Origin: DASRLE01 sp963825315
GTDB lineage: Bacteria > Verrucomicrobiota > Verrucomicrobiia > Limisphaerales > Palsa-1400
Reading direction: 5' to 3'
Length of the DNA stretch: 64,000 nucleotides
Assembly: GCA_963825315.1 (NCBI GenBank)
Contig: CAWGST010000002.1
Location: 744,001-808,000, forward strand
This document shows positions 9,337-15,824 of the stretch, one piece after another. Each line of letters starts with the position of its first letter. The stretch's first letter is position 1. Made by a program: the position numbers and the translations under genes. The notes under the pieces are model-generated. The model saw nothing but the letters and a program-made list of their open reading frames with translations. It did not search any database and was not told the origin of the DNA.

Positions 9337-9445
9337 TGTTGGTGGTCAGCTTATGCCGTTTAACGGATCCAGCGCTGCATGGCTCAACCAGATTCCGCGA
9401 AACTGATGGTGTTTTGGGTGAGGCGGATTATATGCTCCGTGCGTC

Positions 9446-12181
9446 ATGTCATATGCCCTGGCATTGTCTCCGGGGGGACATTTATTTGTCGAACCGGACG
9501 ACCAAGCTGAACCGAAACTCAGCCCCGCGACCGTTGCGCGCCTGACTGAGGCCTTCGGCGCCTCGCCCGCGCGCGGTTTGGAAACGCTGGCGTCCGGGTT
9601 CTTGCACGAACCGATGCCGCCCACCTTCGTGTTTTGGCGCGGCGTTGCCCAACGACTTTTCACCGCCCTTTGTCACAACCCGAACTTGCAGGATGCTTCC
9701 ACGATAACGATTCCGAAGCCGGCGGAAACCGAGTGGTCCACGCTGGCGGAAGGGGCGCCGCCGATGAGGGGCCTGGAGTATTTGAATGGCGCGGTCCTGG
9801 CAAGGTTGTGGGACGAACTGGATGCTCATGTTCATGCCGCCATCGCCCAAACCCCGGGTGGGGCGGTGGCGTATCTGAAAAGCTGCAATCCGGTCTGGAA
9901 CGCGGTTGGACGCGTCACTTTTCATCTGGCGGAAAACAAGCGCAACCCGGCGTATCCCTTTGCTTTCCTGGCCACCTACACCCATCGCATTTCCGAGCAG
10001 GGAAAAGTTCAGCATCTGCCGTTGGGCCGCGCCTTGGAGGAGTATGCGGGGGCGAAGAATCGTGCCGCTCTGGCCGCGCTGTTGTCACCGGTGCAGCGGG
10101 CGGCGGAACAGAGCAAGCTGGCCCGCGAGTTGTTGGACACGCGCGCGATTTTTCATCCGCAAGTCTGGCGGCCCGAACAGGCGTTTTCGTTTCTGCAAAA
10201 TATTCCCTTTTTCGAGCAAAGCGGCCTGGTGGTTCGGATTCCGGATTGGTGGAAGGCGGGCCGGCCACCCCGGCCGCAGGTGACGGTGCGGATCGGCGAA
10301 GCCAGGGGAAACCTGCTCGGCGCTGACAGTCTGCTGGACTTCAAAGTGCAGATGTCGCTGGAGGGCGAGACCCTGACGGAATCGGAACTCAAAGCCATCC
10401 TGCAATCGGCCAGCGGGCTGGTGTTGCTCAAAGGCAAGTGGGTCGAGGTGGACCGGGACAAACTCCAGGAGGTCATGGATCACTGGAAGAAGGTTCAGGC
10501 CGCTGGAGGACCGGGAGGAATGCCATTGCTCGAAGGCCTGCGCCTTCTCTCCGGTTTCGATGGCAGTCAAGCCGGCGAACCGGAGGCGGAAGCGGTGCGC
10601 GCGGCATGGTCGAGCGTCGTGGCCGGAGACGCCCTGAAGAAGTTGTTCGAGGAGATGCAGCAGCCGGAGGTTTCCGCCGAATCGGACCCGGGCCGGGATT
10701 TGCAGGCGACGTTGCGGCCGTATCAGCGCCAAGGCGCGCATTGGCTCTGGTTCATGAACCGACTGGGACTGGGGGCCTGCCTTGCGGATGACATGGGCCT
10801 TGGCAAGACCATTCAAGTTCTATCACTGCTGCTGGTCCTCAAGCGCCGGCGGACCCAACCACAGCCTGCCGTCAGTGAGAGCAAGGCGAGCCTGCTGATT
10901 GTGCCAGCCTCGCTCATCGCCAACTGGAAAGCCGAGATTCAGAAGTTTGCGCCTTCGCTGTCGGTGTTCTACGCCCATCCGGCGGAAACTCCCAACGAGG
11001 AACTGACCAAGACGGGCAAAGACCCGGCAAGAATGCTGGAGCGCGCGGACCTTGTCATCACGAGTTACTCGATGGCCATTCGATTGGCCTGGCTCAAGGA
11101 AGTGAACTGGAGCCTGGCCGTTCTGGACGAGGCGCAGGCGATCAAGAATCCGGGCGCGCGCCAGAGCCGGGCCGTGAGAGAACTGCGCTGCCGCCACCGG
11201 ATTGCGCTGAGCGGCACACCGATTGAAAACCGGCTTTCGGATTTGTGGTCGCTCTTCGACTTCCTCTGTCCCGGCCTGCTGGGCGGCGCCAGGGAGTTCG
11301 CCGCGTTCCTCAAGAGCCGTTCGCAAACCGACCAGAACCAATTCACTCCGCTGCGCCGTCTGGTGCGGCCGTACATACTGCGGCGGCTGAAGACGGACAA
11401 ACGCATCATCACGGACTTGCCCGACAAGACGGAAATGACTGCTTTCTGTCCCCTGACGCGCCGCCAAGCCGCGCTGTATCAGCAAGCGGTGGCTGATCTG
11501 GCCGAACGGTTGGAGGCGCCGGAGGTCGAGGGCATTCAACGCCGGGGCATCATCCTGGCGTTTCTCACCCGCTTCAAACAAATCTGCAATCACCCTTCGC
11601 AGTGGCTTGGCGATGGAGTTTATGCGGCGGCGGAAAGCGGCAAGTTTAATCGCTTGCGGGAGTTGTGCGATGAAATTGCCTCGCGCCAGGAGAAGGTGCT
11701 GGTGTTCACCCAATACCGCGAAATCACCGATCCGCTGGCCCGGCACCTGGCGGGAGTCTTCGGCCAGGCCGGCCTCATCCTTCACGGCGGCGTTCCCGTC
11801 GGCAAACGCAGGGAATTGGTGGATGCCTTTCAACGCGACGGTGGCCCGCCGTTTTTTGTGCTTTCGCTCAAAGCCGGCGGCACCGGCCTCAATCTCACCG
11901 CCGCTTCCCATGTGATCCATTTTGACCGCTGGTGGAACCCGGCCGTCGAAAACCAGGCGACTGACCGGGCCTTCCGCATTGGCCAGAAGCGGAACGTAAT
12001 GGTCCATAAATTCACCTGTCGCGGGACCCTGGAAGAGCGGATTCACGAAGTGATTGCCGGCAAAAGCGCCCTGGCCGAAGATGTTTTGGGTGAAGGCGGG
12101 GAGCGATTGTTGACAGAAATGAACAATTCCGAGTTGCTTCGGTTTGTGGCGCTGGATATAAACGCCACCGCCGAAGATTAA
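9446..12181 (+). CDS. SNF2/RapA-family ATP-dependent helicase
   Basis: A 911-residue SWI2/SNF2 ATPase. The N-terminal about 400 residues form the accessory region found in bacterial SNF2 proteins. Walker A is DDMGLGKTIQVL (about residue 450), the DEAQ box is AVLDEAQAIKNP, motif III-like region is IALSGTPIENR, and the C-terminal RecA lobe ends with ENQATDRAFRIGQ. Such proteins translocate on double-stranded DNA and remodel protein-DNA complexes. The gene directly downstream is a SWIM zinc-finger protein; the pairing of the two is common in bacteria and suggests that they act together, with SWIM giving nucleic-acid or protein binding. Confidence 0.92.
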   Translation: MSYALALSPGGHLFVEPDDQAEPKLSPATVARLTEAFGASPARGLETLASGFLHEPMPPTFVFWRGVAQRLFTALCHNPNLQDASTITIPKPAETEWSTLAEGAPPMRGLEYLNGAVLARLWDELDAHVHAAIAQTPGGAVAYLKSCNPVWNAVGRVTFHLAENKRNPAYPFAFLATYTHRISEQGKVQHLPLGRALEEYAGAKNRAALAALLSPVQRAAEQSKLARELLDTRAIFHPQVWRPEQAFSFLQNIPFFEQSGLVVRIPDWWKAGRPPRPQVTVRIGEARGNLLGADSLLDFKVQMSLEGETLTESELKAILQSASGLVLLKGKWVEVDRDKLQEVMDHWKKVQAAGGPGGMPLLEGLRLLSGFDGSQAGEPEAEAVRAAWSSVVAGDALKKLFEEMQQPEVSAESDPGRDLQATLRPYQRQGAHWLWFMNRLGLGACLADDMGLGKTIQVLSLLLVLKRRRTQPQPAVSESKASLLIVPASLIANWKAEIQKFAPSLSVFYAHPAETPNEELTKTGKDPARMLERADLVITSYSMAIRLAWLKEVNWSLAVLDEAQAIKNPGARQSRAVRELRCRHRIALSGTPIENRLSDLWSLFDFLCPGLLGGAREFAAFLKSRSQTDQNQFTPLRRLVRPYILRRLKTDKRIITDLPDKTEMTAFCPLTRRQAALYQQAVADLAERLEAPEVEGIQRRGIILAFLTRFKQICNHPSQWLGDGVYAAAESGKFNRLRELCDEIASRQEKVLVFTQYREITDPLARHLAGVFGQAGLILHGGVPVGKRRELVDAFQRDGGPPFFVLSLKAGGTGLNLTAASHVIHFDRWWNPAVENQATDRAFRIGQKRNVMVHKFTCRGTLEERIHEVIAGKSALAEDVLGEGGERLLTEMNNSELLRFVALDINATAED

Positions 12182-12222
12182 GCGTCTTGGCGGATGATCA
12201 GAACACAAACAATACTAATATC

Positions 12223-13203
12223 ATGAGTTGGGGAAATTTCGGATGGCGGCCTTATGTGTCCGTGGCTGAACGACGAGCCAAAGCCGCGCGCGAACTGTCG
12301 AAACTGTCCAAGAAGACCGGACGGGCCGCCTCGCCGGTGGTGCTGGACGGTCGCAAGATCGCCACCACCTTCTGGGGCAAGGCGTGGTGCGACAACCTCG
12401 AAGCCTACAGCGATTTTGAAAATCGCCTCCCTCGCGGGCGCACCTATGTGCGCAACGGTTCGGTCGTGGATTTGCAAATTGGCAAGGGAAACGTGACCGC
12501 GTTGGTCTCCGGTTCCGAACTTTACAAGATTGAGATCAAAATCAAACCCCTGGCGCCAACTCTGTGGAAATCCATCCAGACCGAATGCGCGGGGAAGATT
12601 GATTCCCTGATTGAGTTGCTCCAGGGCAAGCTCTCCTCGGCCGTGATGCAGATCGTGACCCGGCATGAACAGGGCCTGTTTCCGACGCCGAAGGAAATTG
12701 ACCTGGACTGTTCCTGCCCGGATTGGGCGGACCTGTGCAAACATGTGGCCGCGTCGCTTTACGGTGTCGGCGCCAAGCTCGACCAAAACCCCGCGCTGCT
12801 ATTTCTGCTCCGTGGCGTGGATCCCGCCGACCTGATCAGCAAAGCTTCCGCCGCCGAGGCCGTGCGGCAGACCACTGGCAAGGCAGGCGCCGCTCCGGCC
12901 ATGAGCGATTCCGAAGTGGCCGATGTTTTTGGCATCGAATTGGAGCCACAATCCGCGTCCTCCGGGCCTGCGGTTGACGTTCCCACTCCGCCGCCTCCGA
13001 CTCCAGTGCCGTCGTCAACGCCGGCACCCAGGCGCAGGGCTCAACGGAAGCAAAAGTTCACGCAAAGGATAAGCGCCACGGCCCGGGCCCGAATCGCGGC
13101 CGCTGCCCGGCTGAGATGGACCAAGCTGAAGCAGCAGCAGCACGACAGCATACGGACGCTTCCACCGGGAAAGCGCAGCGTAGCGAAGGCAACAAAGTCA
13201 TGA
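12223..13203 (+). CDS. SWIM zinc-finger protein, partner of the SNF2 helicase
   Basis: From the ATG at 12223 (MSWGNFGWRPYVSVAERR, the usual start of this family) the protein is 326 residues; an ATG at 12187 would add 12 residues without family support. A SWIM finger of CxCx(n)CxH form is seen in LDCSCPDWADLCKHV (about residues 163-177). The C-terminal third is proline/alanine-rich and then strongly basic (PRRRAQRKQK region), likely a nucleic-acid-binding tail. Separated from the helicase by 41 bp, so presumably the same operon. Confidence 0.88.
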   Translation: MSWGNFGWRPYVSVAERRAKAARELSKLSKKTGRAASPVVLDGRKIATTFWGKAWCDNLEAYSDFENRLPRGRTYVRNGSVVDLQIGKGNVTALVSGSELYKIEIKIKPLAPTLWKSIQTECAGKIDSLIELLQGKLSSAVMQIVTRHEQGLFPTPKEIDLDCSCPDWADLCKHVAASLYGVGAKLDQNPALLFLLRGVDPADLISKASAAEAVRQTTGKAGAAPAMSDSEVADVFGIELEPQSASSGPAVDVPTPPPPTPVPSSTPAPRRRAQRKQKFTQRISATARARIAAAARLRWTKLKQQQHDSIRTLPPGKRSVAKATKS

Positions 13204-13278
13204 CGCCTTTCGCATCAACCAATCCGAATATTTGTATTCAAGACCAGCCTGCTCCGCAAAATAATTTTAAAATATTTC

Positions 13279-13308
13279 TTGCATGTAACCGATAGCTTGT
13301 GCTATCCT
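13279..13308 (+). promoter_or_regulatory. Candidate sigma-70 promoter for the structured RNA
   Basis: TTGCAT at 13279-13284 and TATCCT at 13303-13308 are separated by 18 nt. The spacer contains a hairpin GATAGC/GCTATC (13291-13296 with 13301-13306). A transcript would begin near 13315 and run into the structured region. Confidence 0.45.
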
Positions 13309-13513
13309 CTTACAAGTTCGATGAAAACTTGCTTAAACATATCAGCCACGAGTTGGCCGACGATGACGGTCGCGAAAGCGACACGTCATAGCCGGTACAC
13401 CCAGGGCCATGTGTTTAGCCTTGGACTATCCCTGGCGCCAATCGGGCAACAGCCCGAAGGTAATTTGGATAGACTCGGTGTAAGCAGGTAACGAATCGAA
13501 AGAGAATTTCTTC

Positions 13514-13546
13514 ACCCTGCTTACCCCGTGTAGGCAGGGTTTTTTA
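13514..13546 (+). terminator. Terminator hairpin with competing antiterminator helix
   Basis: ACCCTGC (13514-13520) pairs with GCAGGGT (13534-13540), followed by T6 and then ATTTT. The 5' arm also belongs to a mutually exclusive 9-bp helix, 13480-13488 with 13516-13524. This is an attenuator-like arrangement. Confidence 0.65.
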
Positions 13547-13861
13547 TTTTCTCTAAAGAACTGACGACATGAATGACAGTGAACGAAAGACGAACAATCT
13601 GTGAACAAGAATAGCGCGACATCCAGGTGATGTCTTCTGGCGACAAATTGAATTTGGCGAGGACGAGCAGAGAAGCCTCACCGGTGGGGTGTGCCCACAG
13701 CCGGAAGACAGCGTCACCAGGACGAACCAGACGAATTTTGTATTTACATTTTAAGGGCTTCGCAGGAGGTGTGCCCCTAAACACCGAAACAGCCGCCGTG
13801 AAACCGCGGGTTGGGATCGAATAGATCGCCAAGAGGTGTTTGTTCTTTGTTGAAATGGCAT

Positions 13862-13893
13862 GGGCCGGAAGCCTGAACGCTTCCGGCCCTTTT
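13862..13893 (+). terminator. Intrinsic terminator, perfect 11-bp stem
   Basis: GGGCCGGAAGC (13862-13872) and GCTTCCGGCCC (13879-13889) form an 11-bp perfect stem with a 6-nt loop, followed by TTTT. It closes the structured RNA 7 nt before the first tRNA of the array. Confidence 0.85.
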
Positions 13894-13900
13894 AATTTCC

Positions 13901-13993
13901 GCGGTTGTAATTTAACCTTGGCAGAATGCCTCCCCGCCACGGAGGTGCTTGCGCACGGCCACCATCCGGGCGCAACTCCCGGCAGCCGCACCA
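13901..13993 (+). tRNA. tRNA-Gly(GCC)-like with long variable arm
   Basis: Acceptor GCGGTTG/CAGCCGC, D-stem ATTT/GAAT with GG in the loop, anticodon stem CCTCC/GGAGG, loop CCGCCAC (anticodon GCC, but C instead of U at position 33), T-stem CCGGG/CCCGG with T-loop CGCAACT, then A and encoded CCA. A 20-nt variable region can form GTGC-TTGC-GCAC, unusual for glycine. Discriminator A, not the bacterial U. Confidence 0.7.
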
Positions 13994-14009
13994 TTCATCA
14001 TTCATTCAC

Positions 14010-14081
14010 AGGCTGAGCGTCAGCACGCGGCCGAGTCTCCAAAACTCAGCCTGCTCCGGGCAGCACGGAGGCAGCCTGCCA
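14010..14081 (+). tRNA. tRNA-Trp(CCA)
   Basis: Acceptor AGGCTGA/GCAGCCT (one mismatch at 7-66), anticodon loop CTCCAAA (CCA) on a GAGT/ACTC stem, T-stem CTCCG/CGGAG with T-loop GGCAGCA, discriminator G and encoded CCA. A1-U72, G2-C71, G3-C70 and G73 match bacterial tRNA-Trp. The D-arm is degenerate. Confidence 0.7.
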
Positions 14082-14088
14082 TTTTCCT

Positions 14089-14163
14089 GGGGTCGTGGCA
14101 GACAAGTAATGCACTTGCCTTGCAAGCAAGTCCATATGGGAGCGTTACCCATCGGCTCCACCA
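14089..14163 (+). tRNA. tRNA-Ala(TGC)
   Basis: Acceptor GGGGTCG/CGGCTCC includes the alanine identity pair G3.U70. Anticodon stem CTTGC/GCAAG, loop CTTGCAA (TGC), T-stem ATGGG/CCCAT with T-loop AGCGTTA, discriminator A, encoded CCA. The D-loop lacks GG. Confidence 0.8.
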
Positions 14164-14262
14164 GCCTTCGCCCGCTGCACGTCAGAGGTTAATGGCTGCC
14201 CGCCATAGCTTTAGCGACGGCGGGCTAATGCTTCATCCTGCTTGGCTACGGCTGGCAGGCCA
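14164..14262 (+). repeat. CCA-to-CCA linker with nested hairpins
   Basis: Inter-tRNA spacer that begins directly after the CCA of tRNA-Ala with GCCTTCG and ends in GGCCA. It contains the palindrome GCCCGCC/GGCGGGC (14198-14225) and a second hairpin around CTTGGCTACGGCTGGCAGG. It is the longest member of a linker family found seven times in the array. Confidence 0.6.
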
Positions 14263-14269
14263 TTTTCAC

Positions 14270-14347
14270 TGCGGGGAACTCGACTAAAGTACAGAGAGAA
14301 GCCTCATAAACTTCTTTAGGTGGGTGTGATTCCCACCCCCGCTACCA
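14270..14347 (+). tRNA. tRNA-Met(CAT), initiator-like acceptor
   Basis: Acceptor TGCGGGG/CCCCGCT has a T1.T72 mismatch above six G-C pairs, recalling the unpaired 1-72 position of bacterial initiator tRNA. Anticodon loop CTCATAA (CAT); T-stem GTGGG/CCCAC with T-loop TGTGATT; A and encoded CCA. The three G-C pairs of the initiator anticodon stem are missing and 31-39 is a C.A mismatch, so initiator function is uncertain. Confidence 0.7.
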
Positions 14348-14358
14348 ATTAAAAAAAT

Positions 14359-14434
14359 GCTGCCGTGGCCGAACACATGAGGCATCCGTCTTCTAAACGG
14401 AATGATGCAGGTGGAATTCCTGCCGGCAGTGCCA
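14359..14434 (+). tRNA. tRNA-Arg(TCT)
   Basis: Acceptor GCTGCCG/CGGCAGT (G.U at 1-72), D-stem GCC/GGC, anticodon stem TCCGT/ACGGA with loop CTTCTAA (TCT), T-stem GCAGG/CCTGC with T-loop TGGAATT, discriminator G, encoded CCA. Confidence 0.78.
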
Positions 14435-14435
14435 T

Positions 14436-14513
14436 TGCCAGGTGGTGTCAAAGGAGTCCCGATTTATCGGGATTAAGCCGCTTGTCTTGGTGCAAGTCCA
14501 AGTCTGGCAGCCA
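14436..14513 (+). tRNA. tRNA-like, possible UAA-reading suppressor (anticodon TTA)
   Basis: Acceptor TGCCAGG/TCTGGCA, T-stem CTTGG/CCAAG with T-loop TGCAAGT, G and encoded CCA are intact. The anticodon hairpin TCCCGATT/TATCGGGA has an even loop (6 or 8 nt); with U33 in its usual place the anticodon reads TTA, which would decode the ochre stop UAA. A small variable arm AAG/CTT is possible and the D-arm is very short. Assignment is ambiguous because of the even loop. Confidence 0.5.
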
Positions 14514-14520
14514 AATTTAT

Positions 14521-14611
14521 GGAAGGCAGGCAGATATAAGCTGGCTGCGCCTGTCCCGAAAACAGGATCGGCTCAAACCCGAGGTCGGAGCGTTACCGAC
14601 GCCTTCCGCCA
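14521..14611 (+). tRNA. tRNA-Ser(CGA)
   Basis: Acceptor GGAAGGC/GCCTTCC, D-stem GCAG/CTGC, anticodon stem CCTGT/ACAGG with loop CCCGAAA (CGA, C at position 33), long variable arm TCGG/CCGA, T-stem GTCGG/CCGAC with T-loop AGCGTTA, G73 and encoded CCA. The long variable arm and G73 fit serine. Confidence 0.8.
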
Positions 14612-14639
14612 ATCTAAACCCTTAACGAAAGGAAAACCC

Positions 14640-14795
14640 ATGAAGCCCGTTCTTCGCCATCAAAGCCAGTTGCTCTTTCGCAAGAGCTACAAACCAAAGC
14701 GTGTCATTCGCATCCGGCCGCTGCCGAGGCTGAATATTGTGTTCCGCCCGGTGAACCGGTTTGGCGTGAAGCCGCAATTAACAATCGTCTCGTAG
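14640..14795 (+). CDS. Small basic protein, copy 1 of a duplicated intra-array ORF
   Basis: A 51-residue ORF (starts MKPVLRHQSQLLFRKS) with a GAAAGGAAA ribosome-binding site 5 nt upstream. It is rich in arginine and lysine, with a pattern KPxRVIxIRPxxRLNxVxRP shared with the ORF at 14890. Its stop codon lies inside the 5' end of the following tRNA-Ile-like sequence. No known family is recognised. The conserved protein pattern, differing mostly at isolated positions, and good ribosome-binding sites in both copies favour real translation. Confidence 0.5.
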   Translation: MKPVLRHQSQLLFRKSYKPKRVIRIRPLPRLNIVFRPVNRFGVKPQLTIVS

Positions 14796-14855
14796 CTCAA
14801 AAGCAGAGCGCCCGGCTGATAACCGGAAGACCGCGGAGCATTACCGACGCCTTCC
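14786..14855 (+). pseudogene. Hybrid tRNA-Ile(GAT) pseudogene
   Basis: The 5' three quarters match the intact tRNA-Ile at 15215 (GCTC D-stem, loop CTGATAA). The T-arm and acceptor 3' strand instead match the 3' end of tRNA-Ser (CCGACGCCTTCC), so neither acceptor nor T-stem pairs and no CCA follows. It marks a recombination junction of a 250-bp tandem duplication. Confidence 0.65.
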
Positions 14856-14889
14856 TCTAATTATAAATCCATAAATGAAAGGGAATCCG

Positions 14890-15033
14890 ATGAAGCCTAT
14901 TCTTCGCCATCAAAGCCACTTGCTCTGTTGCAAGAGCGACAAACCACATCGTGTCATTCAAATCCGACCGGCGCTGCGGCTGAACCTGGTGCTCCGCCCG
15001 ACCCGCGCCAGTCCACAGCGGAGGCTCACATGA
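14890..15033 (+). CDS. Small basic protein, copy 2
   Basis: A 47-residue paralogue of the ORF at 14640 (starts MKPILRHQSHLLCCKS), with an AAAGGGAA ribosome-binding site. The last 10 residues differ (TRASPQRRLT). Its stop overlaps the start of a 57-residue acidic ORF (ATGA at 15030-15033), which suggests translational coupling. Function unknown. Confidence 0.5.
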   Translation: MKPILRHQSHLLCCKSDKPHRVIQIRPALRLNLVLRPTRASPQRRLT

Positions 15034-15203
15034 ATACCGAAAGTGATTGCCGATGCTCGGGAGACAATGGCGGCGATTCCGCAGACGAAGTGGCCGCTTT
15101 GGAAAAAGAGAATGAAAACGGCTGTCCGGATCCTGCACCGTCCAAGAGCAGAACATCCGAGCTTCTGAAAGCCATGTATTACTTCGTGCTTTCACGGCTC
15201 TGA
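15030..15203 (+). CDS. Small acidic protein coupled to the basic ORF
   Basis: A 57-residue ORF (starts MNTESDCRCSGDNGGDSADE) whose ATG overlaps the upstream stop. It is acidic in its first half and ends in a short hydrophobic helix (LLKAMYYFVLSRL). It is absent from the first copy of the duplicated unit. No family recognised. A basic/acidic pair with overlapping ends could be a two-component small-protein module, but this is speculative. Confidence 0.4.
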   Translation: MNTESDCRCSGDNGGDSADEVAALEKENENGCPDPAPSKSRTSELLKAMYYFVLSRL

Positions 15204-15214
15204 AAAATGCCATC

Positions 15215-15285
15215 CGTCCTGTAGCTCAAAAGCAGAGCGCCCGGCTGATAACCGGAAGAACGCGGAGCGTTACCGCGCGGGACGA
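15215..15285 (+). tRNA. tRNA-Ile(GAT), CCA not encoded
   Basis: Acceptor CGTCCTG/CGGGACG, D-stem GCTC/GAGC (loop AAAAGCA, no GG), anticodon loop CTGATAA (GAT) on CCGG/CCGG, T-stem CGCGG/CCGCG with T-loop AGCGTTA, discriminator A. Followed by TCC, so CCA must be added. Confidence 0.75.
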
Positions 15286-15288
15286 TCC

Positions 15289-15321
15289 GCCTTTGCTCTT
15301 CGAGCTACGGCGGGCAAGCCA
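15289..15321 (+). repeat. Linker repeat between tRNA-Ile and tRNA-Phe
   Basis: Degenerate member of the linker family (CTTCGAGCTACGGCGGGCAAGCCA) ending in GCCA before tRNA-Phe. Confidence 0.45.
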
Positions 15322-15327
15322 TCAAAT

Positions 15328-15402
15328 CCCCGAGTAGCTGAGGCAGATTAGCGCCTCCCTGAAGAGGAGGAGACGTTGGCGCGATACCAACCTCGGGGGC
15401 CA
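15328..15402 (+). tRNA. tRNA-Phe(GAA)
   Basis: Acceptor CCCCGAG/CTCGGGG, D-stem GCTG/TAGC with GG in the loop, anticodon stem CCTCC/GGAGG and loop CTGAAGA (GAA), T-stem GTTGG/CCAAC with T-loop CGCGATA, encoded CCA. Discriminator G is not the usual A of tRNA-Phe. Confidence 0.8.
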
Positions 15403-15423
15403 TATCTTGGCCCTACGCCAGTA

Positions 15424-15499
15424 GTCCGTGAATGCAAAGCAGCTCGCGCATCCAGCCCTTCAAGCGTCCTAGCCGGTGCGAGTCCGGCCACGGATGCCA
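15424..15499 (+). tRNA. tRNA-like, possible Glu(TTC), degenerate anticodon arm
   Basis: Acceptor GTCCGTG/CACGGAT, T-stem GCCGG/CCGGC with T-loop TGCGAGT, G73 and encoded CCA are intact and total length is 76 nt. The central part does not fold into a good anticodon stem; loop CCTTCAA (TTC) has only two flanking pairs. May be a decayed tRNA-Glu. Confidence 0.45.
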
Positions 15500-15503
15500 A
15501 TTT

Positions 15504-15582
15504 GCTCTCAAGGTGTAACCAGATTCTGCACGCCGCTCTGCGAAGGCGGAAGTTCGTGGTGCAAATCCACGTGAGAGCGCCA
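15504..15582 (+). tRNA. tRNA-Arg(GCG)
   Basis: Acceptor GCTCTCA/TGAGAGC, anticodon stem CCGCT/GGCGG with loop CTGCGAA (GCG), T-stem CGTGG/CCACG with T-loop TGCAAAT, G73, encoded CCA. Bacteria usually read CGN arginine codons with ACG; a GCG anticodon is uncommon. Confidence 0.75.
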
Positions 15583-15678
15583 TTTTTGAAGTAAGAAGGA
15601 TGAAGCCTGCCAGTGCGCCTCGTGCTACGGAACTCTTCCTTCAGCCTTTAGCCTTCAGCCTTCAGCCTTTATTTCCCC

Positions 15679-15754
15679 GCCCCCGTGCCTCAGCAGCAAC
15701 AGGGCGAGTTTCGTAAACTCGTATTCGTCGGTGCGAGTCCGACCAGGGGCTCCA
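15679..15754 (+). tRNA. tRNA-Thr(CGT)
   Basis: Acceptor GCCCCCG/CAGGGGC (one C.A mismatch), D-stem CCT/AGG, anticodon stem CGAGT/ACTCG with loop TTCGTAA (CGT), T-stem GTCGG/CCGAC with T-loop TGCGAGT, encoded CCA. Discriminator T. Confidence 0.78.
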
Positions 15755-15818
15755 GCCTTCGCTAAAGCTACGGCTTGGCGAGCCAGCCTTCACCTGCCGG
15801 CTACGGCTCGGCAGGCCA
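15755..15818 (+). repeat. Two tandem CCA-to-CCA linkers
   Basis: Two linker units in a row (15755-15785 and 15786-15818), each starting GCCTTC directly after CCA, containing a CTACGGCT hairpin and ending in GCCA/GGCCA. Confidence 0.6.
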
Positions 15819-15824
15819 TTTTAT

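Larger units (their letters stand above)
13309..13893 (+). ncRNA. Large structured non-coding RNA candidate(s) preceding the tRNA array
   Basis: About 585 nt with no convincing ORF but many strong helices: CAAGTT/AACTTG (13313-13331); TGACG+GTCGC / GCGAC+CGTCA with a GAAA tetraloop (13364-13388); CCAGGG/CCCTGG (13401-13406 with 13430-13435); CGGGC-AACA-GCCCG (13443-13456). A long helix pairs 13626-13641 with 13700-13718 (16 bp, 3-nt bulge) and encloses three hairpins. Further on, 13779-13785 pairs with 13835-13841. It ends in a perfect 11-bp terminator. An internal terminator-like hairpin at 13514-13546 means that it may be two RNAs (about 230 and 330 nt). Size and position next to tRNAs recall the large ROOL and GOLLD RNAs, which are often beside tRNA genes; membership is not shown. 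Confidence 0.6.

Noticed and set aside
13204..13893. tmRNA, RNase P RNA or SRP RNA in the structured region
   Set aside because: None of their invariant sequence blocks is present (no Ala-like tRNA ends, no tag ORF, no P4 or S-domain motifs).
13521..13994. 157-codon minus-strand ORF over the structured RNA
   Set aside because: Runs through two terminator hairpins and a tRNA gene; no ribosome-binding site or domain.
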